NCBI GenBank assembly: GCA_958510875.1
Contig: OY294067.1
Coordinates: 231,537,771-231,601,770 of the forward strand
Direction: 5' to 3'
DNA: 64,000 nt
From: Endomychus coccineus
Taxonomy: Eukaryota > Arthropoda > Insecta > Coleoptera > Endomychidae
The notes under the pieces were generated by a model. The model was given only the letters and a program-made list of their open reading frames with translations, made no database searches and was not told the DNA's origin. Position numbers and translations under genes: made by a program. Each line of letters starts with the position of its first letter. The first letter of the stretch is position 1. Positions 1-10,912 of this stretch are shown piece after piece.

Positions 1-970
1 AAGCGGTTCCATTCAAACTTGATGTCTCTCCCAAACAAACACATGAAAAACAGTTCTACAGCCTGTAGAGTTTGAAATATTTCAATAAAATTTTTACTCT
101 TTACGATATGAAATAAATTTAAACCACATTGGAAAATTAAACACTACTATATTGATGTAACTTTTATTTGTATTGTACGTTATATGAGTTTCAGCATTTA
201 CGCCATTCTCAGATGGTATCCAAGTAAGTACAAATACTGATACATATTGTTATGATTTCATTTCATAAACAATACAAATTTAAAAATAATAACTTACCGA
301 ACTTGGAAAATCAGAAAAGATCAAATAAAAGTTATTTATATGGAATTAAAAACAATAGTAAAAGCTAAATAATAGTTAGGATATTAAAATTAACAATGTA
401 AAACATAATAAACAACAATGTAATAGTATAAGAAGTGATAAACAAGAACTTCAGTGAAAGTGAAGAAACGTACTGTGTAACGAAGGCAGAAATCATAATT
501 AAAGTGATTACAAAACTATCATGAGATAGTACAAAACATTGAATAATGTTATAGATATAAGTTAGGATTAGTAAATTTGAGTTATGTAATGTTAAAAGAA
601 TGTTATTGATATAATATAGTATGTATTAGATTTAAGAATAAGTAACTGTCAAGAAAACCATGAATATGGGAATAATCATATTAATAATAACCCAATCATA
701 GGTTATATTATACCAAAGTGTGGGGAAAAATGTAGGCAATATTAATTTAAAAAGAAGGAATCACTATCAATTAAAATAAGTTGAAAATCTCCAATAATTC
801 AAAAATTATAGAATACTAAATTCTGATTGGTCGAGACGAATTTCTAGTGTCAGGCTGGTAACAATGAGTACTTGTGTCAGTTTAACAACAATTAACTTGG
901 CATTCTTGATATGAAAAGTAAGTACCTAAATTGGTTAATTTTGAAAATGCTTGGCGTCGGTTTTGGAGGC
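1..970. other. AT-rich intronic or upstream DNA, no gene seen
   Basis: I see no exon of the expected CaMKII kinase domain, no long ORF and no recognisable transposon protein here. By position it is probably intron of CaMKII, because the kinase exons that must precede the exon at 4641 are not found in the first 4.6 kb. Confidence 0.5.
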
Positions 971-971
971 C

Positions 972-1466
972 TATAAAAGGGTCTGAAAGTAGAGCCAAGT
1001 TTAGTTTGCATTAATATCCAAGTAGAGACTGTTCTTCTCTGGCAACTCACAAAAAATTTTCTAACCTAAGTTTATAAAAATAAACATCAGTGAACGCAAG
1101 TGTTCCAAACTTCGATAAGTTCCAAGTAACCGAAGTTAGTAAAAATTATTAAAGGTCAACAAGTGTTTCAAGTATCTAAACCAAGTAAAAGGTTGTAATA
1201 ACCTCCAATTTATAAGAAGTATCCAACGATTGCCATTCTTCAATATAATTTCAATAAAGCATCGAAAAGTTTTATATCTTATCTAAAAGAATAAAACAAA
1301 GTATTATCAACAGTTCCTGATTCTCAAGAAGAAGTAACCAAAATTAGTTACCTGTGATTATCGTGAAATAGCATAGTATTGTGTAAAAAGTGAATCAACG
1401 ATATTAAAAAGAAGTAAATTGAACATTGCCAACATTGTTAAACACACTTTTGGATATTATCTAAAC
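972..1466 (+). promoter_or_regulatory. TATA-box core promoter followed by a possible non-coding first exon
   Basis: TATAAAAG lies at 972-979 in a short GC-richer patch. An initiator-like TTAGTTT lies about 31 bp downstream, with A at 1003, which is the normal TATA-to-start spacing in animals. A strong 5' splice site (AAC|GTAAGT) follows at 1466/1467, so 1003-1466 could be an untranslated first exon. Context allows two readings: an internal CaMKII promoter just upstream of the last kinase exon, or a promoter left by a retroelement. No coding sequence follows directly. The motifs are visible; transcription is inference. Confidence 0.3.
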
Positions 1467-2139
1467 GTAAGTTTGTTTATAATTTCTACATCATATTATC
1501 CGTATTATCTGTAAAGTAAAAGGAAGATTGTTGATTACAACAGTATAAACAAATATTAGTAGTAAAAGTGATTTTAAGGTTATATCATAGATCTTGTAAA
1601 ACATTAAATTTAATTACCCGAGATAAAGAAGAGTCATAGAAATTAAATATTGTGAAATTCAAAGAGCATTGTGTTTAATTCCATATAAAATTATTCTATA
1701 GATAAACTTCAGATAAACTTCAAAAGTTCAAAAACTTCATAAACATTAACCAAATAAAATTCAATAAAATAAAAAATTAATTAAATTTTTCTTAACAATA
1801 CATTTGAATACCGTCTGAAAATGGCGTAATACGCTAAAAACCAACAAATAAAAGTGATACCATTTAGTACTTAGTGTTTAATTTTAAATTATGGAAACAT
1901 TTTTAAATCATGGACAGTGGCGAAAAACATTAATATTTGCATACCATTAATTCAATGAAAATTATGTTCGAAACCATTTGCCTCCATTCAATTTTCAATT
2001 CAATTTTAATAATGTTGATTTATGATTCAACCTAACACAACAATGTCAAACCAAAATAATTTTACTCAATTTAAGATATAATTTTAATGAAAAACCTCAA
2101 AGGTTATTTTTCAGTTCAGTCAAATGGTTGCACGACTAT

Positions 2140-2154
2140 GGGGGGGGGGGGGGG
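2140..2154 (+). repeat. G15 homopolymer
   Basis: Fifteen consecutive G residues in otherwise AT-rich DNA. Such a run can form a G-quadruplex, and its length is prone to polymorphism and assembly error. Confidence 0.95.
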
Positions 2155-2624
2155 TTGGCCAGATATGAACAGTACAAAAAGCTTATAGTCATTTCTGTCT
2201 CGGCAATTCTTAAATGATTCAAATTTCGGTAACCACCAATTCAATATCGAGTAAGATTAGTAAATTCGATAATTCTGTTGATGTTTTAGTCAGTTATAAT
2301 CAGTATTTAAATTATTGTATTATTTATTCATTCTCATTGTGATAGTTCTGAAATTTCTAATGTTATACAGCAATAGATAATTTTTTATTATTGTATTTTT
2401 ATTACGTTTCTAGAAGCCTGTCTAACAAATTACATTATCTATTTTGAAGACGTTTCACATATACCTTCCATTGAAACCAGTAATATCGATTTGAATTAAT
2501 TATTCAATCTCGAAGAGAATAGATAAGGTGTACTTCGAATCTGAATTTATTGATTGAATGGAAGGTTTATTTCGTTCATTATGTAATTCACTAAAAGAGT
2601 TCACAACTGTGAATACACAATAAC

Positions 2625-2737
2625 ACTAATAAATACGAAATAATCACCCTTATTCTCTAAAAATACTAATGCTTGGTAGTCTGAAAGGCCCTTAGTACAA
2701 TTTAGGTGGATAAGGGTGATCGTTTCGTACTTATTAG
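2625..2737. repeat. Imperfect inverted repeat resembling Penelope ends
   Basis: The arm beginning CTAATAAATACGAAA at 2625 is repeated in inverse orientation and ends at 2737. Both arms carry a CACCCTTAT-like core. Similar wording (AGTGGATAAGG, GAGTTCACA) occurs beside the Penelope-like fragments near 17.5, 19.9 and 44.0 kb, so this is probably a leftover end of that family. Confidence 0.5.
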
Positions 2738-3399
2738 TCATTCATTAAGGAATGAATTGTCTCCAATGCACAAGTCATCATTGAATTACCATGACATTCA
2801 TAAGTAATAAATAATAATTACGTGCTCGCACGAAATATAACAATAGATTTATAAAGAAAAAGTTGAACGGCAACAAAAATCTGCGTGTACATGAATAATT
2901 ATTCACAAAAACAACTCATATTATTTTGGAGTAAAGATAGAAAAACATAAGCGAATGGTCAGAAAGCTTCAAGAAAAAGAAATGTTGTAGGTCCTACCCG
3001 GAATGTGGTGTGAACCACCCTTTATTTTTAGCTATGGAATTAAAATAACCAGATTTTACTCTTGCGATTTTAAAATAAATTTCAGAAGGGAGATTTGTGA
3101 GAAGTGTTATTGGGCAGTATCAGGAAAATGTATAATTAAAATACAAGATACATTTAAATAATGTATATCTTCCGAATCATCTTTGATGGATTGGATGAAC
3201 ATAAATCAATAAAATATATTCTGGAAATCTGGGAAGAATTAGGCGTATAGATTGTCTCAATTTCAAAATTTTGGGTGACTGTTATTATTAATAATGATGG
3301 GCGGAATCGATGAGCTTTCCAATGCCTAGGTCTAAGTCATTTTGCACCTAGTATCACTTAATGGGTCGGTTCCCACTCAAGAGTTTTCGCCAAGCCACC

Positions 3400-4120
3400 G
3401 AAACATACGAACAGTCAAGGCTGGGTGATTGGTTAAGAGGTTAGCAACTTGAAGAGGTTTAGCACCGATCTCATGTCTAGTTTCTGAATTTACTTAGAGT
3501 CGAATAGCTCTACAGTTGTTTCCACCAACTGCACAGGGATGAGTCGCTTAGATTCATTTCATGAAGGTAATAGCTAAACGGTCTGTGCCTCGTTATTATC
3601 TGTGTCAGCACTTTAACATCGGCCTTAATCGTATTTCTCATTTGTTAAGACATGTCTTCTCTACGCTGAGGTCCGATCAGTACTTTGGATTGTGCAACCA
3701 TTCACTTGTTGCCACTCTCTCATGAATCGTATGTTGTGATCTGACTCAGTAGTTTTTTTGATAATGTTAAGATACCCACCGCTGGTTCAGAACCTATTAG
3801 GGTTTCCTCAGCCTCTAGTTTTACAAGCTCATCAGTTATTTCTCTCAGTCCGGAGTGGTTGGGCACCCAGAGTAGAGTAAGTTTGCCTTCATTTCTGCTA
3901 AGGTCATGCAATATTTAAGTAGTGCCGCTCGAGCGCTGACCAGCGCAATAAGAGCTACTTTTTTGCGTTCTTCCTTCGAAGGCTCGTTAGGTGCTACACA
4001 TAATTGCCAGTATCTGCACCTTAAAAACAATGGCGTGTTTGCCCATAGGTATTGTAATACCTCTACCTGGACTTTGTGGTATATCTCAGCTCCCGCCTAT
4101 CCATGGTTTCTGGCTCTGTA
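3400..4120 (-). pseudogene. Decayed LINE fragment: RNase H domain and C-terminal tail
   Basis: On the minus strand, broken reading frames keep pieces of the RNase H domain found in I/R1/Jockey-type LINEs. Near 4000-4060 a strand reads GKHAIVFKVQI, like the FxAEIYAI strand of these enzymes. Further along is LTLLWVPNHSG followed by DELVKLEAEE (3720-3911), the HSGxxGNExADELA segment with G-N-E-x-A lost. At about 3540-3600 lies a tail reading YYLHEMNLSDSSLC, like the Cys-rich region after RNase H. Several frameshifts and stops make it non-functional. No RT domain or poly(A) tail was identified. It lies in the intron before the first CaMKII exon in the window. Confidence 0.75.
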
Positions 4121-4640
4121 ACTGAACCAGATTCCACCGTTGATTGGCTGCTGTTATGAAGCCAATCTTTTTTGGAGGGTATGCATATTCGATTCTTCTC
4201 ATCAAGGTTGTATCTTGGTGACATCCTACGAGTGCTCTTGAATAAACCGAATGGGTTTTTCCATTAATTGGTATGGCTACCTTTTCCCTTCCCACAGTCC
4301 TATTGACATGAGCCTGTGACCGGCTTTTGTTGCTGTTCCTTATGTGGTCAAGTGGAATCTTTCTACTCTCATTTTTTCCGTAAAAATCAGATGAAGAGGA
4401 ACTTGATGTTTTATGCCATTACATACGAACACTGTGAGGTTGTTCACATCCCCTTCCAGGGGACTATTTTTCACATCTAATTTGACGGTTCTATTATCAA
4501 GAATATCACTTCAAAAAAATAATGGTTACTGTATATTTATAATTTGGGAGAAACGCAAATATTAGCTACAATTAATACTACTCTAGTTATATTTGAAACT
4601 GATGTGGCTATGACATATTTGAAGATTCATTTTGTTCTAG

Positions 4641-4763
4641 TATCCCAGTCCAGAATGGGATACTGTTACACCGGAAGCGAAGAACTTGATAAATCAAATG
4701 TTAACTGTCAATCCTGGAAAACGAATAACAGCGTCAGAAGCCTTAAAACACCCATGGATCTGC
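4641..4763 (+). CDS. CaMKII: CaMKII exon: end of kinase C-lobe (subdomain XI)
   Basis: This 123-bp, phase 0-0 exon encodes 41 residues of calcium/calmodulin-dependent protein kinase II, a cytosolic and synaptic Ser/Thr kinase. The peptide starts [17 protein letters not shown] and ends ALKHPWIC. It includes NPGKRIT, whose Arg is the invariant subdomain XI residue that packs the C-lobe, and the HPWI that closes the kinase fold. The acceptor is TTTTGTTCTAG|TAT and the donor TGC|GTAAGA. The fit to the family is residue by residue, with substitutions such as Gly for the usual Ser in NPxKR. The preceding exon, ending in the conserved SQIKAGAYD, is not found in the window. A 60-bp intron follows. 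Confidence 0.95.
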
Positions 4764-4823
4764 GTAAGATTTCAAACTATTCGTATATCTACTAACTGTT
4801 GATCAAACTTATTTTTTTTGCAG

Positions 4824-4907
4824 CAACGGGAACGTGTTGCTTCAGTGGTACATAGGCAAGAAACCGTGGACTGCCTGAAAAAATTCAATGCAAGGCGTAA
4901 GCTCAAG
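4824..4907 (+). CDS. CaMKII: CaMKII exon: autoinhibitory helix with autophosphorylation site
   Basis: This 84-bp, phase 0-0 exon encodes 28 residues. It opens [17 protein letters not shown] and continues [17 protein letters not shown] is the autonomy site: the Thr equivalent to mammalian Thr286/287, whose phosphorylation keeps the kinase active after calcium falls. The basic FNARRKLK stretch begins the calmodulin-binding segment and acts as a pseudosubstrate. The acceptor is TTTTTTTTGCAG|CAA and the donor AAG|GTAACT. Length and sequence match the family with no gaps. The flanking introns are only 60 and 57 bp, so the regulatory segment is one compact unit, unlike the rest of the gene. Confidence 0.97.
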
Positions 4908-4964
4908 GTAACTGAATCCTGATCTATGTCAAACGGAGTAAAAATGAGTAATTTATTTGTTTAG

Positions 4965-5007
4965 GGTGCTATTCTTACAACTATGTTGGCTACAAGAAAC
5001 TTTTCAA
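4965..5007 (+). CDS. CaMKII: CaMKII exon: calmodulin-binding helix
   Basis: This 43-bp exon enters in phase 0 and leaves in phase 1. It encodes GAILTTMLATRNFS plus one base of the next codon. This is the second half of the calmodulin-binding helix. The two adjacent Thr residues correspond to mammalian Thr305/306, whose phosphorylation blocks calmodulin rebinding. The acceptor is ATTTGTTTAG|GGT and the donor TCAA|GTAAGT. The donated A joins GC of the exon at 41579 to make Ser. From this boundary on, every intron is phase 1 until the association domain, which is what allows variable linkers. Confidence 0.97.
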
Positions 5008-7724
5008 GTAAGTAAACAAACCGTAACTATTAAAATATAATTTAATGATGAATTAAAAATTATAGAACAACAGAAATCATAATTTATGTGTCATTGGATC
5101 TTTCACAAGTAATGTTCGTGATCTTGCCCCTTGTCTATTACTGTATAAGCTCATCAATCAAACTAAATTATGCAACAGAAACAAAATAAAATTTTCGAAG
5201 ACCGCTACTCCATTGCTTGCTTGCTCTACGTATGAAAATTTCAATTCACTATAACATACTATTTATGCCTATATTTCAGAAATATATCAACTCAAATCAG
5301 TTATTAGCTGTAGAAGTGCTCGCTTTTTTATTTAAGGAAAAATGATTTGTTCATTTTTGTATATGGATATTTTTCGACTCGAGCAAATACCGAATTAGCA
5401 AATCCAAAAAAATAGTTACATTTATTTATAAAATTAGTGAAAATCAAACATTCAATAGTTATTTTATTTAGGTTGATATATTTTGTTTCTGACAATTCTG
5501 AAATTTATTTTTGTTATTATTCAATAAAATATTGTTTGGTCGTTATTGTTGATTTGTATAGAGTAAAAGTAATCTCGTCATTCGTGAAACTATAATCTAA
5601 ATATAAAATAATTTAAAGTAGAAACTGTAATAAAAATTATTAATTAAACTGCACGAGAATTTCCTATTTAAAGCAAGGGTCGAAATCATAACAAACGTTC
5701 TACAATTTCATTCGTATTGAAAGGAAAATAATATGGATACTAATATGAAACAGAACTGATTATTTACTTGTTGCTCGATATCAATGTCTACTGTGTGCAG
5801 GATCCAAACGACAACGATCTGGGATAAAAACATAATTTGAAGGAAAAGTATGCACCCACACAAACTTAACTGTATACAATACTACCCACTGCTATACACA
5901 ACATCAAGAATCCCTACTCAATTCAAATCTATTTGAATTGTGCTTCCTAAACTTGTATATATACCTACATTATAATTATTTCCCATTTATTTCGATTATT
6001 AGTCGCAAAATGCATCTGAGCATGCTTGTGAAACTATAGAAACAAATAGTAGTAGATTTCCCATTTCCTATTTAAGCAGATTTGACTTGATGGTCTTCTT
6101 GAATCAATTGTCCAGTGAAAGATAGACAATATTATTATTATTTGACCACGGAAGCTATAAGTAGTTATGGCATAAATGTATAGCTACATGCGAACAATTA
6201 TTTTATCATTTCCAAAGTATTGATGTATTGAAATTTAGTTCAAAAATGGTGAGAATTAACGTATCACTCAATATTAAACTTGTCATTATTCTTATGCACT
6301 AAATAACCGAGGTCTGTCGACGTCGAGTCCAGCTTTGTTTATCGAAAGATCTTCACAGTTAGTGAAGTTAAGGGTAATGGACATTTTCCTGTTATTTAAT
6401 ATTGATTATCACCTTCTTGTGATATTTGGTATCATTTCCCTCTGAATCTGAGCCATGCTTTTTTATTTGGCCGTTGTTATGAAGTAGGTACTTAAAATTC
6501 AAATTGGAAAGGAATTTGAAATTAAATTAATGGTATGAGTTTCATGTATGAAAATATAGTACCCCAGATCTGCTGCTAAGGAGTTGAATTATGAATCTCA
6601 AAATCGAAATAACCAGCTTTGAAAATGTTTCAATATAGATTGAAGCAATGCATACAAATAATTAAGTTTAATTTGGATAAAACATTCGATAATAAGAATT
6701 TGCACTTTTTTGAAATCAAATTCAATAACTAACAATTTTACATTTCAAAGTTTATTCAATTCCTTTCTCAACAACAACAATTATGATGAATTTCATAGAA
6801 TCAAAAGTACATTCAATAACGAATGATTCAAAAACGAATCCTATGAAGTATATGAAACATTAAAATTTAAAGGGAAATTCGATGAAATAAATGTATAATC
6901 TAAAATTGTGTCGAAAGTTATACCTTTTCTTTGTTTTAAAAAGTCGTTCATGTAAAATAGTTTCAAAACGTTATCTAGATAGAAAGTAAAATTGTTCCAA
7001 TTTGAAGCAGAATGTTTTCAAACAAAACATTTTTAAGAACAATTCTCCGTATATAATTGAAAAACCAACTATTTCTATCAATTAAAAATATTTCAATTTT
7101 GTTTAAGTTCAATTTACATTTTTGTTTGTGGGATTGCATTAATTTATGTTTTATTTGTATATTTAATTCATTTTCTCCTTTGATTTTATTCTCTTTATTC
7201 AATTTTCATTATACCTTATTGATTTCAATTGTATTTTGATAATGAGAGTGAGACTTCGATAGTGAGAAATGGTGGCGTCACAGGTTAAGCTACAGAATAT
7301 TTGTAAAATTTTGAAGCAATTTTGCCAGAAGTAAATTTTGATAATTTAGAAAGAAAAATCAATTAGATAACTTTCATTACAGTTGAAGAATTATATATTA
7401 TTCAGAACGAAATAATTAAAACTAATGGAATATAAAACGATATGGTGGTTTCACACTCCATAGTGAACAACTTGTTTTAGCTATGAACTACCTCGATCCA
7501 GGATCTTTCTATTAAGTGAGTAATTTAATGTGAGAATTAAGATCACAATTTTAAATGGTAATTGGAATCAACAACATTCGACCTCGCCTAGGCCAACTCT
7601 TCAATTATATCATATCTCTCTGATACTACTCACAGAATAATTATGAGACTCCACAGATTTGGCCTTCAGCAAATCTTCTCATTTCATGATGAATTATCTA
7701 TAACCTCTAATCAAGGACAGATTT

Positions 7725-8010
7725 GACCTGTCCTGGAGAACTGTTCACATGCTTAACTCGGCTCCCAAACATACGCTGAAGCTCTTGAATTCTATCCAGC
7801 AGAGATCTATTCGTCTGATTAATAATGTCACACTTACGAATTGATTGACCTCTCGAGAACATCGTAGAAAGGTGGGCGATCTCTCCATTTTCTATAAATA
7901 TTTCCATGGTAGGTGTTCATCAGAAATCTCGTCTGTTGTTCTACCACGAGAGATTCCAGATAGGCGGACTAGACGAGCTCAAGCTAATGACCCCTTCATT
8001 GTCGAGACCT
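7725..8010 (+). pseudogene. CR1/Jockey-type LINE ORF2 C-terminal region, left part
   Basis: The + strand keeps the C-terminal part of a non-LTR retrotransposon ORF2. It reads LLDSIQQRSIRLINNVTLTN, then a stop, then LTSREHRRKVGDLSIFYKYF, then HGRCSSEISSVV. The pattern (LD.IQ.R..RLI, SL.HRR.VGDLSLFYRYFHG.CS.EL) is characteristic of the region after the reverse transcriptase in CR1/Jockey-like elements. It breaks at 8010, where another LINE is inserted, and resumes at 9583. It is inactive: stops are present and there is no RT domain. Confidence 0.8.
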
Positions 8011-9582
8011 TTTTTTTTTTCTGGGGAGAGGAAATGCTTTGAGCACACCATCAGCTTTTTATCTATCGCTTCAGGTAGTGCAGGATTCACTCAAGTTTAT
8101 TAGAGCATACCTACTAAAACCTCTCCGATCTTCTTCCATATCACGGGACCGCTTACTGCATTACTTCAGGATATGGACTGCGTCTTTCTCATTGTTTCTC
8201 GATGTTACATCGATGTGAGTTCTTTTGATGTTTTATGTTAATATTTCCGTTCATAATTTTTTTAATATGTCTTCGTCATAGTAAATTGTTCTACTCAAAG
8301 TCGTGTTCCTCTTCTTCTTTGATCTTTATGATCCGTCTTATGAGGTTTGCGTATTTGATCCATGTCTCTTTATCCATGATCATGTTGTTCACTATGGTTT
8401 TTAAATCGTTCTGAATGTCGTTTATTTCGCTTCGCTCTGCTGTCCATCTAGGACATTCTAAAATGGTATGGTGTGGAGTGTCTATAGCTCCACAATATAC
8501 ACATTTATCATCTTCTGATATTTTAAAGCGGTATAAATACTTTCTGAAGCATCCATGGCCCGTCAGTATCCGTGTGAGATAATAATCCACTTGTCCATAT
8601 TTCCTTTTACACCACGTTTCTATGTTGGGTATGAGGTCTCGTGTATGAGCGGCTTTTGGGGCGGTATCCCATCTTTCCTGTCATCTGCTCATCATTGTCT
8701 TATTGGTCTACTTTTGATGTTCCTTCGTACGTTTCTTTACCTTCCAAAGCCTTCAAGTGTAATGGAGGGGAGTCTGCCAATACCTCTAGCGCTTCACTAG
8801 ATGTTGTTCGATATGCACTACAGGCTCTTAAGTTTGATCTTCTTCCTAGCTAGTTTAATCTGTTCTTGGTATACCTAAACCTCAGAATAGGATACCATAT
8901 TGGCACAGCATATAAGGCCGTAGATATAGCCACTGAATTTATCAGCTTCCTCTTGATGCTGGACGGTCCCCAAACATCTGGCATTAGGTTGTTCAACGCC
9001 GCCACTGTCTTAGATGTTTTTTCTACAGCATAATTTAGATGGCTTTTATAAGAATTCTTCGTGTCTCACCATACTCCGAGGTATTTAATCGAGCCTCCGG
9101 AGTTATAATCTCCTCTTTCACCTCTAAGGTCATCAAAGGGTTTAACCTCTTGGTCGAGATTATAACTGCTTCTGTTTTGCTGGCGGCCAGTATGAGGCCT
9201 CCCCCTTCCAGCCAATGGTTAAGATTTCTTATCGCTCCATTCACTTTTAGCTGTAGTTCATCATGATTTCTGGCTATCGCTACGACAACCAGGTCGTCAG
9301 CGAATGCCGCAGAGGTCACTCCTTCGGGAAGTTCGACTTCTAGAACTCCATCAAATATGTACAATAGTACGTTCCAGAGTGTAGGACCTAGGATGGACCC
9401 TTGCGGGATTCCACTGTTTATGGGTCTATCTGAGGAGATACCCTCAAATTCCTGTTTTGTAGATAACTTGCTATCAATCTACGAATGTCTGGATCTATCC
9501 CGATGTCTTCCAGCTTGTCCAATATATGCTTCCAAGATGCTGTATTGAAAGCATTCTGGATGTCCAATGTGACTATATAACC
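8011..9582 (-). mobile_element. 5'-truncated R1/I-like LINE inserted in another LINE
   Basis: A 1572-bp minus-strand insertion is flanked by a perfect 15-bp duplication, TCATTGTCGAGACCT, at 7996-8010 and 9583-9597. A T run (8011-8020) directly follows the left duplication and is the poly(A) tail of the minus-strand element, as target-primed reverse transcription leaves. Reading from the right, the coding remnants are RT motif VTLDIQNAFNTASWKHI at 9582, then PQGSILGPTLWNVLY, then FADDLVVV (RT catalytic Asp pair) at 9035-9364. The C-terminal YLTRILTGHGCF and the CxxC-H-C tail (CVYCGAIDTPHHTILECPRW) lie at 8291-8590. The 5' end is truncated inside the RT domain. Frameshifts between the pieces make it dead. 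Confidence 0.88.
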
Positions 9583-9862
9583 TCATTGTCGAGACCTATC
9601 GAACTTCTTCTTAACAGACTTTATTTTTCTATCGAACAGCGGAGCTGTGGAACTTTTTGCTTATCGAGATCTTTCCCTATGCATGTAACCTCCAAACCTT
9701 CAAGGAAAATTCGTGTAATCAAAGTATAGAAAAAGAATCTTTACGTCACGGCAACACTGTCTGGAATAGACTGAGGCGCCCGCAGTTTCCCATTATCGGA
9801 ACCTTACATAATAGAATCAAACATCATAAAAATAAACAAAGGAAATGAATGAACGCTGTACT
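9583..9862 (+). pseudogene. CR1/Jockey-type LINE ORF2 C-terminal region, right part
   Basis: Continuation of the LINE at 7725-8010 after the nested insertion. It includes RHGNTVWNRLRRPQFPIIGT, comparable to the TARLWNSLP...FPI...FKTRV end of CR1/Jockey ORF2. The frames are broken. Together with the 15-bp duplication this shows the order of events: this LINE was already resident, then the R1/I-like LINE inserted into it. Confidence 0.7.
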
Positions 9863-10912
9863 ACAAACTGCAATGAAACGTAATATGATGAATGAGGATT
9901 TAAATGCAAAATTGAAATGCATTAAAATCAAAAGAAATGAAACGAACCGGAAATATGAAACTGATATTTTGAATAAAATATGCATATAAAGATTGACCCT
10001 TATTCAACTTCATCCACGAAATTCAAATGTTTGGTTTTTAGATTCAAAATATGATTTAAGTAAACTCCAGTGAATCATGTTATATTTGAATTAAACTCAT
10101 TCTCATTATCAGTCTTCGAATTTGAATTTTAGTTAGCTGCTAAAAAATGTGCATGCAAACTTATCTTAATAATTAATTTTCTTTAATTGAATTAGTACAT
10201 ATGTTCAATACAGAACGAAAATTTTTACATTTTTAAGGTAGTATAAAAGCGATTATAACTGAAAGTATAATAAAAAATGAATTTATCGTAACGGAAATTG
10301 AATTTTACTTAATAAAAATGGTCTAATTCTTATCAAAAGTTTCCATTTCAATTAAACCTAGTTAAAATTATGTATTGTTTTATTATTCAAAAAGGTGTTC
10401 TATGTCATGATGCACAATCTTTGAAGACCTTCATATTGCCTTCAAAGATCTCCGCTCCTTTTTCACTTCAAATTTAATTCAAGAAGGAACTGGTTTTTTT
10501 TGTTTATCAAAAAATTTTGAAAGCTCCGTTAAATAATTTCGTATAATCATTTTCTTCTTATTCTATTATCAGAATCATTCTATTATCGATTCCACAAATT
10601 CACTGGAACTACAAATTCCGGCTAAAGTGATCCATCGATAAAACTGGACTTGTATTAATTCCATGCTGTACTAAAAAGATACAAGGTTTCATAAACAAGA
10701 ATTGTATTATTTATACCAAGTCATTATAATTATATTTGTTAATAATTACACCCGAAATGCTTGATTATTCATCTACCATTCCTAGGTTTATATTTTGACA
10801 GACAAAATTACAGAAAAAGTTATGAATAAGCAGATTATAAATTCTATTTTCTTATCAATATTCTGGAATAAAAAGCATGTTACATTTGTTTCCCGAGTTA
10901 TGATATATAATA

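Larger units (their letters stand above)
1467..3399. other. Intronic AT-rich DNA, no gene seen
   Basis: Only simple structures are visible here: a G homopolymer and one inverted repeat, listed separately. No exon with CaMKII similarity was found. Confidence 0.5.

Noticed and set aside
4544..4795. 83-codon ORF from 4544
   Set aside because: It overlaps the CaMKII exon at 4641-4763 in another frame; the exon frame matches the kinase family, this one does not.
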